Origin: Isoetes taiwanensis
Lineage: Eukaryota; Streptophyta; Lycopodiopsida; Isoetales; Isoetaceae
Assembly: GCA_021234155.1 (NCBI GenBank)
Contig: JAJEKV010000041.1
Span: 13,154,689-13,218,688, forward strand
DNA length: 64,000 bases
Reading direction: 5' to 3'
Positions 10,046 to 21,344 of the stretch are shown here, one piece after another. Made by a program: the position numbers and the translations under genes. The notes beneath the pieces are model-generated. The model ran no database searches. It saw only the letters and a program-made list of their open reading frames with translations, and had not been told where the DNA came from. Within the stretch, counting starts at the first letter, position 1, and the number at the start of each line of letters is the position of its first letter.

Positions 10046-12883
10046 TCTATTATTATTCACAAAATTTTATAGCTTTTTACCATCTTATCTTTTAAAATGG
10101 TAAAGCTTTGATTTGTGTGCCGGAAACGCCGCATGTAACGCCAAGATGCGTTCCCTCTCTTTATATGCAAATTTTCTATTGGCGTGGTCCTCGCTATTTT
10201 CAAAATCCAAAATTTATTGAAGCGTCTTGAAGCAAAAATTGCATTAAGTTTGGAGCAAAGGTAGGTAAGGGAGGCCCGGATTTTACCTACAATCAGCGCT
10301 TAGTGAATTTTCTTTCTTCTTCAAAAGTTTCAAGGCCTTTCAAAGCTATGTCTCTTCAGCATTAGCGACCCTTGCACAGGGCGATGTGCGGCATTTGGCT
10401 TGCCCAGACTTGCATTTTTCAGGTCCTTTCTTTCACAATCTTTTCCATGGCGCCAGATCTGCATCCATCGGCTTCTCCTTGCATTATCTTCTTTTCCCTT
10501 TCGTTTTTGAGTCTGGTTTCCTCTTACCGTTTTGCTTCATCTATCCATTTCTGTGCAAGATTTGTCTGCCGTTAGAGCTCCATTCTTATGTTTCTTCCTG
10601 CATTTTAGAGTTTTTGTAATATTTTGTTCCTCTCATTTAGAAGTCTGTTTCCTCAGTTTAACCTGGCGTCTACAGGGATCTTCTGTTCAAGGAAACCGTG
10701 TTCAAAGGAAACAAGTTGAGATCTAATTCATTTTCTTATCTATTGCAGATTTGGAGCAAGGGACATGCAAAATGAATATTGCGCATTCCATATTTTGTCT
10801 TAAGGTTTCGTCTTGCTTTGGATCATTTCACATTATAATCTTTCTACCAACTGCATGAGGCCTGAGTGTTGTTTCATCTCTGCGGTAAATCTCTACCTCT
10901 CCATTTTTGCTTTCGTGTGGGCATTTAATTTAAAAGCTTTTAAGTTATCCATTTTTCTAACAAAGTTCTATCTCTGCTTTTATGTGAGCACTCAGGTTCG
11001 GCTTTAAGCTTAGGTTGCTGCATCAGTTAACTCTTAAGCCTAAATCTTACAGGAACACATAGTATATGATGAACTAAATCTATTTCTGTTAGCTTGGTTT
11101 GTCTTTTCAAATTTTCTTACTCACTTGAATGTTTTGAATGCAGCTTTCTTGAGGGCAGGAAGGAAATTGTGGTAACAGAAATAAATGAGTGTAAGCATCT
11201 GCTTGAATGTAATGCTTTTATGTTATTACTCTATGTCTTCAGAGTCATGATTTGGAGTTCTGCATTGCTAATGGATGCCATGTTATGTAGGACAGGACTT
11301 GGTTATGTGTTGAACGATATTAGACTTTATGTCTGGATGGTATTTTAGATTCTTCATGGTTATTTTACTTACCTGTATGTATCTTATTTGATGAAATAAT
11401 GAGTGTTTGTGCAAAACCTAGAGCAAAGGGGATATATACATAGCGGATGTATGCATAAATCCGTTTTTCCTGCTTTAGCTGCATGTGCTAACTCCAGCTC
11501 TTTTGCAGCTTATTTGCCAAACGCCTCTATGTAACTGATGTGTTGAATGGTAACAAAAAGTTAAGGGAAAGCTGGAACTATTTACAAACAGGAAGGTAAG
11601 TCATGCTTTATTGTGGCTCTATTATCCTTGCATAGTGGCTTTGCTATCTATCTATCTTTAAGGCCCCAAGACAAATTGTTGCCTGTTTGTTATAGTTCTT
11701 GCATTTAACATACTGCATAGCAGTGCTTGCGAGTTAACTCCTGCATTTATAACCATTGAGTTGAATATCTTCAATCTTGATGTGTTAACAAACTACAAAA
11801 TCTACTCATTCTTCTTTCTGCTCCAAAAGATTCTAGAATTTTGCATGCCAAATAGTTGGATTTGCAAGGTTCAAATCCTTGGATAATGAATATCTGAATA
11901 TGACTTAGTTTTCTGAATATAACATATACAACATTGGATCACACATCTCTGTTTTGTGGGAGAAATGTTAATATGTTTAAAGACAACAAGTGCACATTTT
12001 AATGTTATGATAATAATTATAGTGGCATTCAATTTGATTGAACTTTTGGTAATGGAGAACATGGGCATAACATTAGCAACCTTATAAATTATCTTTTGTT
12101 TTCTTTTCTCAGAATCCATCCAAGCTATATTTGACGAATTCCATCCTTCACGAATTCCTTTCTGAAACTCTTGCTGGATACATTTTTGGAGTGCATGCAT
12201 ACCTTACTCTTAACGGCTATAGTTTTTGTAGTTTGGTACATTACCAAGTCTATAGCACATTCAAGTGCCTTCACACATAGCATACACACTGAAGATAAAC
12301 ACAATCTATGCATATTCACACAGTGAAAGATGACTATTATCATTTCATGTTATCATGAACAACCACAAGTGTGTATTGTGGTCATATTAACCAGTTCTTC
12401 AATCTTCCAACATTTATGCAATTTGCTCGGCTCAAACTTATTAAATGGTTGTATCATTTGAGTTATTGTAATAAAAGATTTGAGTTATTGTTTTAAATGC
12501 AAATCATATAGCAAAGACCTTATGCCGGCAAATTATCGCGGACTAGATCACATCCATGTCTTATATGAAGCTATTTACGTGAAAAGCTTTGGATGTTCTA
12601 GATAAGACCAAGGATCTCTTATTTTGTTGTGAAATCAGTGAATAAGTTGGTGCACAAGCCCATGTATCACAGAAGCATATATCTGTGCCTCTGTTCGACA
12701 TCCCATGCAACAAGGCAGCGAATCTTTGTAGTATGGTAAGAATGCAATCAATAACATAGTTGCATGCAATTTCATAGTGGACACGATCACATTTACAACT
12801 TTATTCACATAGAAACCCCATTATGTCTACCCATGCCATACGTCCACGATTAATGCCCGGCATTGCCGGGCACACATTTCTAG
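10046..12883 (+). mobile_element. Putative Helitron nested in the LTR retrotransposon
   Basis: The 3' end is canonical: an 8-bp stem hairpin tgcccggcattgccgggca (12854-12872), then an 11-nt stretch ending in CTAG (12880-12883), followed by T. The proposed 5' end is TC at 10046 (TCTATTATTATTCAC), preceded by A, giving the expected insertion between A and T. The 3' end is the stronger evidence and the 5' end is inferred. It lies between the retrotransposon PPT and its integrase remnant, so it inserted into the retrotransposon. No RepHel is encoded, so it is non-autonomous. Its interior looks like spliced gene sequence in the plus orientation. Confidence 0.7.
10749..11595 (+). pseudogene. Exon-like fragments inside the Helitron, gene unknown
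   Basis: Three stretches look like exons with plant splice signals. 10749-10804 lies between attgcag and gtttcg and contains ATG AAT ATT. 11144-11190 lies between gaatgcag and gtaagc and can encode FLEGRKEIVVTEINE. 11509-11595 lies between tttgcag and gtaagt and can encode FAKRLYVTDVLNGNKKLRES then WNYLQTGR. A further acceptor-like tttctcag lies near 12109. The open frames of the second and third do not join in phase, so either an exon is missing or the copy is damaged. The pyrimidine-rich stretch 10370-10740 resembles a 5' leader. I do not recognise the protein. Captured host-gene fragments are common in plant Helitrons; that this is one is inference. Confidence 0.35.
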
Positions 12884-13522
12884 TTATTATTAATAACATA
12901 GTTCCAAAATTTCCTACTTAAGGTTCCACATCGTTTCCTTACAACACATCGTGACAAAATTATGTGTTGCAAGTCTTTGCAGTGTGACCTTCCTCCCGTA
13001 GACTCCCCTATTGGCCTGCAGGTCCACACTACGCTAGCATACATTTAATTATTATAGATATTGGTTGTTAGGGAACCACCCATTAAATACAATTATATGG
13101 ATGCAAGGCATATCTCCCGGCATAGGAAGATTATGTTTCTTCCATCATGGCCGTGGAGACAGCGCCCTATCATGCCTATATGCCACTCATGCCTACACAT
13201 GTAGTTGGCCAGCGTGGGAGATAGGGTCCTTCCGTATATGGGGCGTGAAGGGCCCTCCCCCCCAGGCATTGACTAGAGGTGCTTTTCCTATCATGCATTC
13301 TGAATGACCTCTTATCTCTCGAGTGGTGTACTTCCGTGGGGCGAGTAGACCTTCTAATCTACCTTCCAACTCGTGCAAGCAAAACCGCGGTCATGCCTAC
13401 AATGACATTACACCACGTCCTAGAGATCACCGTAGTGGTCTCATCATCGGTAACAACGCATGCAACCCATACCTAGCATAGGCTGCATGCGTAGATTAAT
13501 CTTAGCTACACATGAAATTTAA

Positions 13523-13952
13523 TCTAAACCCAAATCGACGTGCCTGAGCCGATTTCTTGGGTGTCGATGTCGATTACTTCGGTGACGAGCCGACCTTTGC
13601 ATTGCTCCATGAGTTGTGGGTACTGCTTCTCAAGATCTATTTGTAGTGCCCACGTAGCGTCTTCCACTTGTAAGTGTCTCTTTCACTGGGTATTGGAGGA
13701 TTGAGATCTTCTTGTCTTCTTATAGGATCTGACAAGAAGAACCTCTGAAACAATCTCAAGGTAATCATCTATCATTTCCAGTAAATTTGGTGTCTCCAAT
13801 ACTTCCTCTGGATTAGGAGTGTGTTTCTTTAGGAGACTTACTTGGAAAACACTATGGATCTTCAAGTGTGCTGGCAGGTCCAACTTATAGGATTGGTTAC
13901 CTATTCTTTTGGTTATCCTGAATGGTCCAGCGCACCTTGGAGCAAGCTTCTT
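13523..13952 (-). pseudogene. Gypsy integrase C-terminal/chromodomain-region remnant
   Basis: Reading the minus strand from 13952: KKLAPRCAGPFRITKRIGNQ leads into YKLDLPAHLKIHSVFQVSLL and KKHTPNPEEVLE. After a short break comes VEDATWALQIDLEKQYPQL and a stop near 13524. The blocks match the end of Ty3/gypsy integrase, where a P-F-x-I segment is followed by LP..LKIHPVFHVSLLKK and a chromodomain-like W.....TWE segment. In autonomous elements this is preceded by the rest of integrase. Here the sequence upstream (13960-14060) instead holds a local repeat of cgatgcagagctt units, so most of pol is gone. Confidence 0.85.
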
Positions 13953-14059
13953 GCAATTGTCGATGCAGAGCTTCAGTAATTATCGATGCCGATGCTGTAA
14001 TCGTCGATGCAGAGCTTGAGCCTAATCGCCGATCTTGAGCTTGACCTAACCACCGATCT

Positions 14060-17000
14060 GCGAGGGCTTGTCGGTATGCTCTTCTGCCGGCCTCTTGCTG
14101 CTAGAGGATATCTTCGTACTTCCTCCACCAACTGTTGCATGTCGGCTAGCATCCGTTAACATTTTAAATAAATATTACAGTCTTGGACCCCTGCATGATC
14201 CTGCTGGACTTCCCTTAATGCATGCAATTATATTAATTACCTTACGGTAATATTTTTATATTAGCATTATAGTAGTATTGGATATATTGCTTCCAATGGT
14301 ATTATATTTAACTAACTGTTATATGATAACTTTACGACCTTTAAGATATGTCATCATACAATTATCGAGACAATACTTATTTTGAAAAGTATTTTAATTA
14401 TTTATCATAATGGCTAGGGTTTATACCATCGGATCCAAGTGTTGAGCGTGTGACTCTCGCTCGCTACTTGGTTGTTGATGTATCAACCTTACATGTATAT
14501 ACTTTATAGTTGCTATACTTATGAGAAGATAGACAAATTCTTATTATATTTGTCAGGACCCTATGAAGGTTACTTAATTGCCTTAGGAAGGAATTACATC
14601 ATTGCGAAGGTTTAACTAAGATTTTATGTAATTATTATCTTACTTTGTCTCGATACTAAGATATCTACACGAGACAAAACTATCTATGCAGTTATTATGA
14701 ACATATCATTTATCAACAAGACATTAAAAGCTTATGATACATGCCCTCACGAGTTATATCAATGCCCCCGCATAAAAAGTATACTTAAGATTATATAATT
14801 TATGTAATTATACGGGGTTCACAACCCTGAATAATTTAATTAAGAACTAGGCTACTAGCTCATTCCTAGATGCGAATGCAAACAATAGATCATGGCGTAA
14901 GAAATTTATGCAAAGCCTCTCCCCACCTTAGTTGTCGCACCCGCTAAGGCTAGAATACATCTCCCCATTGAGCCGGTGTCGACTAATTTGGAGACGACTT
15001 GGCCGTTCCATTGCTTCCATTGATTCGCTCCCCCGCTTTGGTGCAGTTGGCTACCGCGCCAGTCTTGCATGCTGAAGGACACATAGACATTAAGCATCTA
15101 TCCATCTTACGCTCCATGTGCTTTGACTACCTGCGGAACGAACACTATTCAACCCCTAAGATGTAGGTAGGTTCAGTCCTAAGATTGAGCCCCCATTCTC
15201 TTCATAAGAGAATGGTCCTACACCTCAATGTATCCGATCCCGTTACTTGATGTTGTCAGAACATCTTAGCTATTCTATTTACCTTAAGAGGTTATATGCT
15301 TCTTATCTAACACATTAATTTACTAGCCTTAGCTAACATATTTAATCATCTATGATGGATGCAACCATCATGTTTAACACATCTATCCCTAGCGATGAGT
15401 TATTGAATTATTTAGAACAATTCTAAATTACAATGTTTTATTATCATGACCATTCCTTTCTGCCTCAAAAGACTATGTGATTAATATACTTCTTATTTTT
15501 AGATATACCTTTCATGTATTATTCAATTTTATATTCTAAATATCCCCCTTTCTTAGTTATTTACTCTCTTGGAATATTCCTATCAATTGAATTGATGTCA
15601 TCATAACAAGTTGGCCGGACTTGTTAGATTACTTCTTTTCATTCGATTGGATTATTCCTTGGAGGTACTAGCTTTATACATGGTCAACAATTATCCTAAT
15701 AGTGATCCCTTCTTAGTGAGGTGATCAGTCTCACCAAGTGGTTTCAATATGTTGGATGTCTGTTAACAATCATGTATAATTTTAGTTACTCCTATGCATT
15801 TCCTTCCCAATTGTTGACGCTTAGCTCAACTTGGGTCAATCCTTTCACGAGAAAATCTGGAAATGCCTTCCACTCCCATTATGGATGTCATCATCCATAA
15901 GCCTATCATACTATATGATCATCTATAAGACTATATGATCGTAGCTCCTCAATCTTGCTAGCAGCTCATCCACTCGCTGCCTTCTTGAGGGTAACGTTCT
16001 TCGAGTTGCTCGAGACTCCGGGCTCCTCCTCGACGTAGAGGCTTCCCATTGCTGGTGGTTTTGATGGCATAGTTGACCACTTGAAATCTTCTATGTTACT
16101 TCCCAAAAGCCTGAAGGTGGTTTCGTTGAGAAACATCTTGGCGGCTAAGGATGCCTCTAGATCTGATGTTGTTGTGCCAACTCCATCCTTCGAGTCTTGT
16201 AACATGTTGATAGACAAGTGTTGAGGATGTTGGTCGCTTCACGCCTTCCAATTGTCCCGCATCTCTTTTCTTTGATCTATTATACTATGAGAGAGAGGGA
16301 ATAACAAGGGGAAATACGCATGCAAGTCATATAGCTTACACTATTATGATTACAAATACTATTAAAGCTATTAGGCTCCCTTGGTGTCTCCCCTCGAGGT
16401 GCACACGTACTCCATGGCGTTGTTGTCGATGTTCCTCCTAGTGCGCTGGTGTTGAAGATCTATATCCTCCTATTTATATGTCAGCTCGTGCTCGATTGGT
16501 AGACTCTTTGATATTTTTGAGCTCTCCAATGTCTGCGTAAATTTAGCGGCACAACTTTATACGCTTCACATGCTAACTAAGGATGTGATGGTCGTTGATG
16601 CTTCGGCGTTCCGGTCTACTTCTTAATCTTGTTCTTGAGCAATAATTGCTTCCCCTTCACAATGTCTGAACATCTTTGGAGGCGCCTCTTGAAGTTGTGC
16701 ACAATCCCTTTGGCTAGACTCGTAATTAAGGAGTTGTTCTCTTCATCAGTTGCCTTTCGAATTGTCGATCCTTGGGTTCACGCAGTTGCATGCGGTTATC
16801 GTAGCTTTGTAAGGTTCTAGCTGATTAAATGATTCTTTGGCTCGGTTCTCCTATTAAGCTTCTCCATCGAGCTTCTCGCCATTACTGTTTGATCTCCTCA
16901 ATGTGATGGCTTAGAGCGTTATCACGATCTTCGTTGCTATCTTTGCCTTCTAGTTGCACTTGATCACGCTCCACGGTTTTGGACCTCATGTTGCATCTAA

Positions 17001-19760
17001 GGAGCTCGTGGAAGTACTAGCACTCCTTAGTCTTCTGGTTTATATATGCCATTGTCCCTCAATACATGTGCATCTTCTGGCGGTAAAGCCTCATGACTCT
17101 TCTCCATGATTTCTTTGTGGGGGATGATGTACTCTTATATCTGCGTGGAGATTGACCCTTGAGTTGAAGTACTTTCTGCCCTAGACCTGCTTTCGTGTCC
17201 TTGAATAGCCCGGCTAATGTCTTGAACTCTTTTTTTTTTTGTCGAAGGTGCTTTGGTTCTTTGTCCTTGTTGTTAAGGCTGTCGAATGCTTCTATCTTGG
17301 GCGTTGAGGTCCCTCGTGTCGGGAATAAGTTGGGCTTCTTTAATTGTTGGCGGGAGTACTTGTGAAGCCATCACCTAGTTGTTGAATGAGCATAGACATA
17401 ACCCATTGTTGTGGCGCCTTTCTTAAGTGTATCTCCATCTGGTGTGCATGTTACAAACATCACCATACAAGGTAGAATTATGGTCGTCGAAGGTTGCCTC
17501 CTTAGTTGGCTCGTTGATGTCGAGTTGTCCCAAGGAATTCCTCGACGTCTATTGGCTTGAGGTCGTTGTCGTAGTTTCTGAAGATGTGTGTTCGTTCCTC
17601 CTTCTGTTGTTGAGGACACTTTCGTGTCGTTAGTGTTCTTGCTGCTACAAGAGGTAGAGTTGCATCCCGAAGATGTCGTCGTGCAAAACCTAGATGGTGC
17701 GGCGCTAGAGATCTTGACATGACTGGCGTTATCTCTCATCTTGACATTGTGCTGGACGAGCGATCTTCTACTTGAGGCCGCTTCTCGAAGTGTCTGGAGT
17801 TGAAGCTTGGCTTGAGCTCTGGTCGTCTCTCTCCTATATTTGCTCTTCCATTTGAGCACTTGCTCTTGGCTATACATGTGGTTCTTTACTTCATCCTTTG
17901 GCAGTCGAAGCGATGGAGTTTCTTGATGCAAACACTAAACCCTAAAACATGATCCTAATTTTGTACTATGTGTTAGCTCCCGATATTTATGATAGACATA
18001 TATATATAATTATACTGGGATTTTAATTCATCCACTTTTCTAATTTATAGAAGAGCATATGCTTAATTGTGTATACTTCTTTAGGATTTTCCCTCCTCCA
18101 ATCCACGTTTGATTCTTGGTTTCTTTGCATCTTCCTTGTTCTACTTGACTCGGGGTTCTTTGAGGTGTTGCATTTGTAGTTGACCTTCGTTATTGTGATT
18201 TGAGGTCGTTATCCCAAGTCGCGGAGAAGCGTTGCTCGATGTGAACCCTTGAGTTGAAAATGCTCCTCCTTAATGTGTTTACCTGTCATGTGGAGTGTCG
18301 TTTGGAGATCGTAGCATTGATCGCTTGAAACGATCACTTGGTTGTTGCGGTCGGGCATTGTTGCATGTCTTTGAATCTTCGTTGTGAGATGCTTCCCCTA
18401 TGCACAGGAATTGTTGTCATCTCCATTGCACATGCCATCACTCTTTTGAGTTGCATTTGAGTGATCTGTGGTTGTTGGCTAGGTCGGCTCCTTACCGTCA
18501 TTTGTCGTGCTCTGCCTCCCCGCCTCCTCTCGGTTACGATTGTAGCCCCATGTCTTCGGGTTATTAGTCCACCGGTAATGCTATCATCTCCCTATAGTCG
18601 CCCGAACATGAACTTAGGAGATGTTACGTTGATCTTGCCTCTATCTGTTCGGTGATTTGCTGGCGAGGTCTTTGGATAGGGCGCGCTCGTTGTTTTCCCT
18701 TTGATTTCCATCCGATTAATGTGGATCGCTATGAACTCCTCGTGGGTAACTCCTGTTGTCCCGCATGCGCGATGCGGTGTAGGCTTCTATGTCCGTCGAT
18801 GTGCGGCGATTAATGCGTCGAGCCTCCCTTATCGCGATGTGAAATTCCTGCGTTTCACGGTCGATGAAGTCACCAGAGGTCCGATTGTTGGCGTAGGAGA
18901 TGTAGGAGCTCGTTTATCCACAGTAGCCCATGTCCCCACACTCACGGGGAGGGTTCTTGATGTCGTGCGCGGCACTCGAGTGCGGTTCCTTGGATGATTA
19001 CGGGGTTAAGCTTGTGATGCCTAGCCCAAGTGGTGGAGTTGTGCTGCGTGGTTCTCAGCCCCTCTTCAAAGCTTTGAAGTTCTGCTCCCGCTTTTGCCTT
19101 TCTTGTGCCGGGTCGGCGTCACTGATGTCCTCTCTGCCCGGACCCGTCCTTCATCTTCCTCTGCTTTGCCTCCTCATTACTTTCGAAGCATCTGCTCTTC
19201 TTCACTGTTTGCCATGGCCATGGCTCCGAGAGCTCTAGGGGTTGGGCGGATGGCTCTCCTATCTGGGTTTGGGCTCTATGGAATAGAAAAATTGCTACAA
19301 CTACTGGGACATATAATTGGGCAAGCGGTGGCCGTATTTTCTAGGTATTTGTCTATCTTAAGGCTGTCCTAAAGTATCCTATGCAAGGGGAAGTTCTACT
19401 AGAGAAGGACCTATCTTTGCATGGAACTTCAGCCATAATGTCTTGGTAAAATAGGGAATAGCATTGATGGTTGCCATGATGCTAGAGTCTTCTTTGGGGA
19501 TATCAAGCAGATGAAGGGCCCCTCGGGAGCTGAAAAATGGGCTTGGGCGAGGAGCAAAGGTGTAGGATGCAAATGAGGGTTGTGTTCTACTTATAGGCAA
19601 AAACCCTAATTTTAGAAAAATTTTGGATAAGGGAAAATCTAGGATTCTAAGGTATTGCTAAGCACAAGACAAGCTAATCAAGCTAAAGAGTACATTCTAA
19701 GGATCCTATTGCAACAAATTATATCTAATTTGGGGAAAGTGTGGACAAATTGGGGCAATT
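14060..19760 (-). other. Retrotransposon interior without recognisable pol
   Basis: I saw no protease, RT or RNase H motif on either strand over these 5.7 kb. The right half (16000-19300) keeps longer minus-strand open stretches of charged, Ser/Thr/Gln-rich composition. Examples are 186 codons at 17931-17371 and 83 codons at 16217-15966. They could be remains of gag or of an extra element ORF, but they match no family I know. The left half (14060-15900) is AT-rich without coding appearance. The plus-strand ORFs here look like shadows. Confidence 0.4.
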
Positions 19761-19769
19761 TTGGTGTGA

Positions 19770-21140
19770 CCACTCACACAGTCTTGTGAGGCGATTAGGA
19801 ATATGATCCTAAGTGGCACAGGCGCACTCTGTGAGGGGGGGGGGGCCTGTTTGGGTCGAGGATGATGCCAAACATGCAAACTAAGGGTGAAATCCTGCAT
19901 ATCTCATCGAGATAGGTCGGATTGAGCCCTTACTTGCTTCATTTGGATAAGTTTTGGCCCAGTTTTGGGGTCGACCACTCACATAGTGCGCCAGGGTCGA
20001 ATCGGTTTGCAAACCGAATTGGTCTGGGCACACTCTGCGAGGGGTGGGGCTCCATGTGAGTTAGGGTTGGGCAATTTCTACAAACTAGGGTTCAAATCCT
20101 ACTAATTATGGTGAGCTGAGTCGAATGGTGTGCTTACTTTCTGCATTTGGACAAGTTTTGGCATAGATCGATGCTTTCGACCACTCACACACGGTCTCGC
20201 GAGGCGATTAGGAATATAATCCTAAGTGGCATGGGCGCGCTCTGTGAGGGGTGGGGCCAAAAACACTGAGTTTTGCTCCAACTTTGTTAATTCCAACTGC
20301 AGAACTTAGTAACACATTCTACTTACACCTGATTTAACACATTAACATGATCAAAACATAAATTTGTATTTATAATAAACTAGCAATCTTCTTTCTGCTG
20401 AGAGCTCATGGATGTTGCACCCGAGTTCTTGATAGTCGAGAAGGTTCTTCATGCAGATGATTAACGTATGTCTTCCATTCGATGAAGATTGTTGATAGGT
20501 CGATTGTGCCCTGTACTGCTCGCTTTGTTTGTAGAGGTGTTTGCCATAGTGCTTCCTCTCTTGGGTCGCCTGGGTCTTTAATGTCTTCAAAAGTCGTGCT
20601 CCTTGCCCTTCTGTGGCTCTAGCCTTGTACCCTAAAAGCTATTGCTTCTATTTCTAAATAAACTGTAGTTTGGGAGATAGAATTTAGGGTTTGACCTATT
20701 TTGGTCATTTTGAGGAGGATTATAATACTTTTAGCCTAATTTGAGGTCATAAATGGATTTTAGACTCTTTAATGGTCCTAACGCAACAAATTTCAGGCGA
20801 TTTGGAGTTGTATAACTCAAGTTACGAAGGTTCAAAGTTTTGACCACTCACACAGTGCGCCAGGGTCGAATTGATTTGCAAACCAAATTGGTCTTGGCGC
20901 ACTCTGTGAGGGGTCACCTCTTTTTGGGGTCCAATTTTCAATTTACAAGGGGTTTCTTAGTGTTATAATATGCAAAACTAGCTAGAATCAAGGAGATAAG
21001 CTGAACTGCACTATTAGTTTAGCTAAATTATACATCTAACTAGGTCAACATGGGTCCACCACTCACACAGTGCGCCAGGGTCGAATCGGTTTGCAAACCG
21101 AATTGGTCTGGGCGCACTCTGTGAGGGGTCACCTCTTTTT
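19770..21140 (-). repeat. Tandem ~205-bp repeats with palindromic cores in the 5' leader
   Basis: Five cores of ~77-84 bp lie at 19770-19846, 19974-20050, 20181-20257, 20843-20926 and 21057-21140. Each has an outer inverted pair (ccactcacacagtgcgcc with gggcgcactctgtgaggg) and an inner palindrome. Three copies carry atcggtttgcaaaccgaatt-type inner sequence. The other two carry ttaggaatatgatcctaa instead, which is a different sequence but still self-complementary. Flanks between cores also repeat (aagttttggc and caaactagggt motifs), giving periods of 204, 207 and 214 bp. An unrelated block, 20258-20640, interrupts. In element orientation the array follows the PBS directly, so it lies in the RNA leader. 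Confidence 0.85.
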
Positions 21141-21330
21141 GGCCATTTTAGGTTGGGTTTTTGCTAAAACTTATCACTACTCTTAGCATTAACCTATTGC
21201 TGCACTACAATTGGGAGAATTTTTTTCCCAATTTTGAGGTTCTTGCTTGGGAGGTTGTTCCCAAGGCCCGGAAGTCTCTTGTTAGTCCTAAGGAAAATGG
21301 TGGTTCTCGATCACGGTCTACCAAGATCAT

Positions 21331-21341
21331 GCTCGATACCA
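21331..21341 (-). other. Primer binding site (tRNA-iMet type)
   Basis: The minus strand reads TGGTATCGAGC three bases inside the 5' LTR. It matches the usual plant TGGTATCAGAGC with one base missing. Confidence 0.75.
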
Positions 21342-21344
21342 CTT

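Noticed and set aside
10372-10726. Three overlapping plus-strand ORFs rich in Phe, Ser and Leu
   Set aside because: They are different frames of one pyrimidine-rich stretch, with no family motif. It is more like an untranslated leader or intron.
19846-19856. Run of ten or more G next to a hairpin core, possible G-quadruplex
   Set aside because: A single homopolymer run without the other G tracts; probably slippage.
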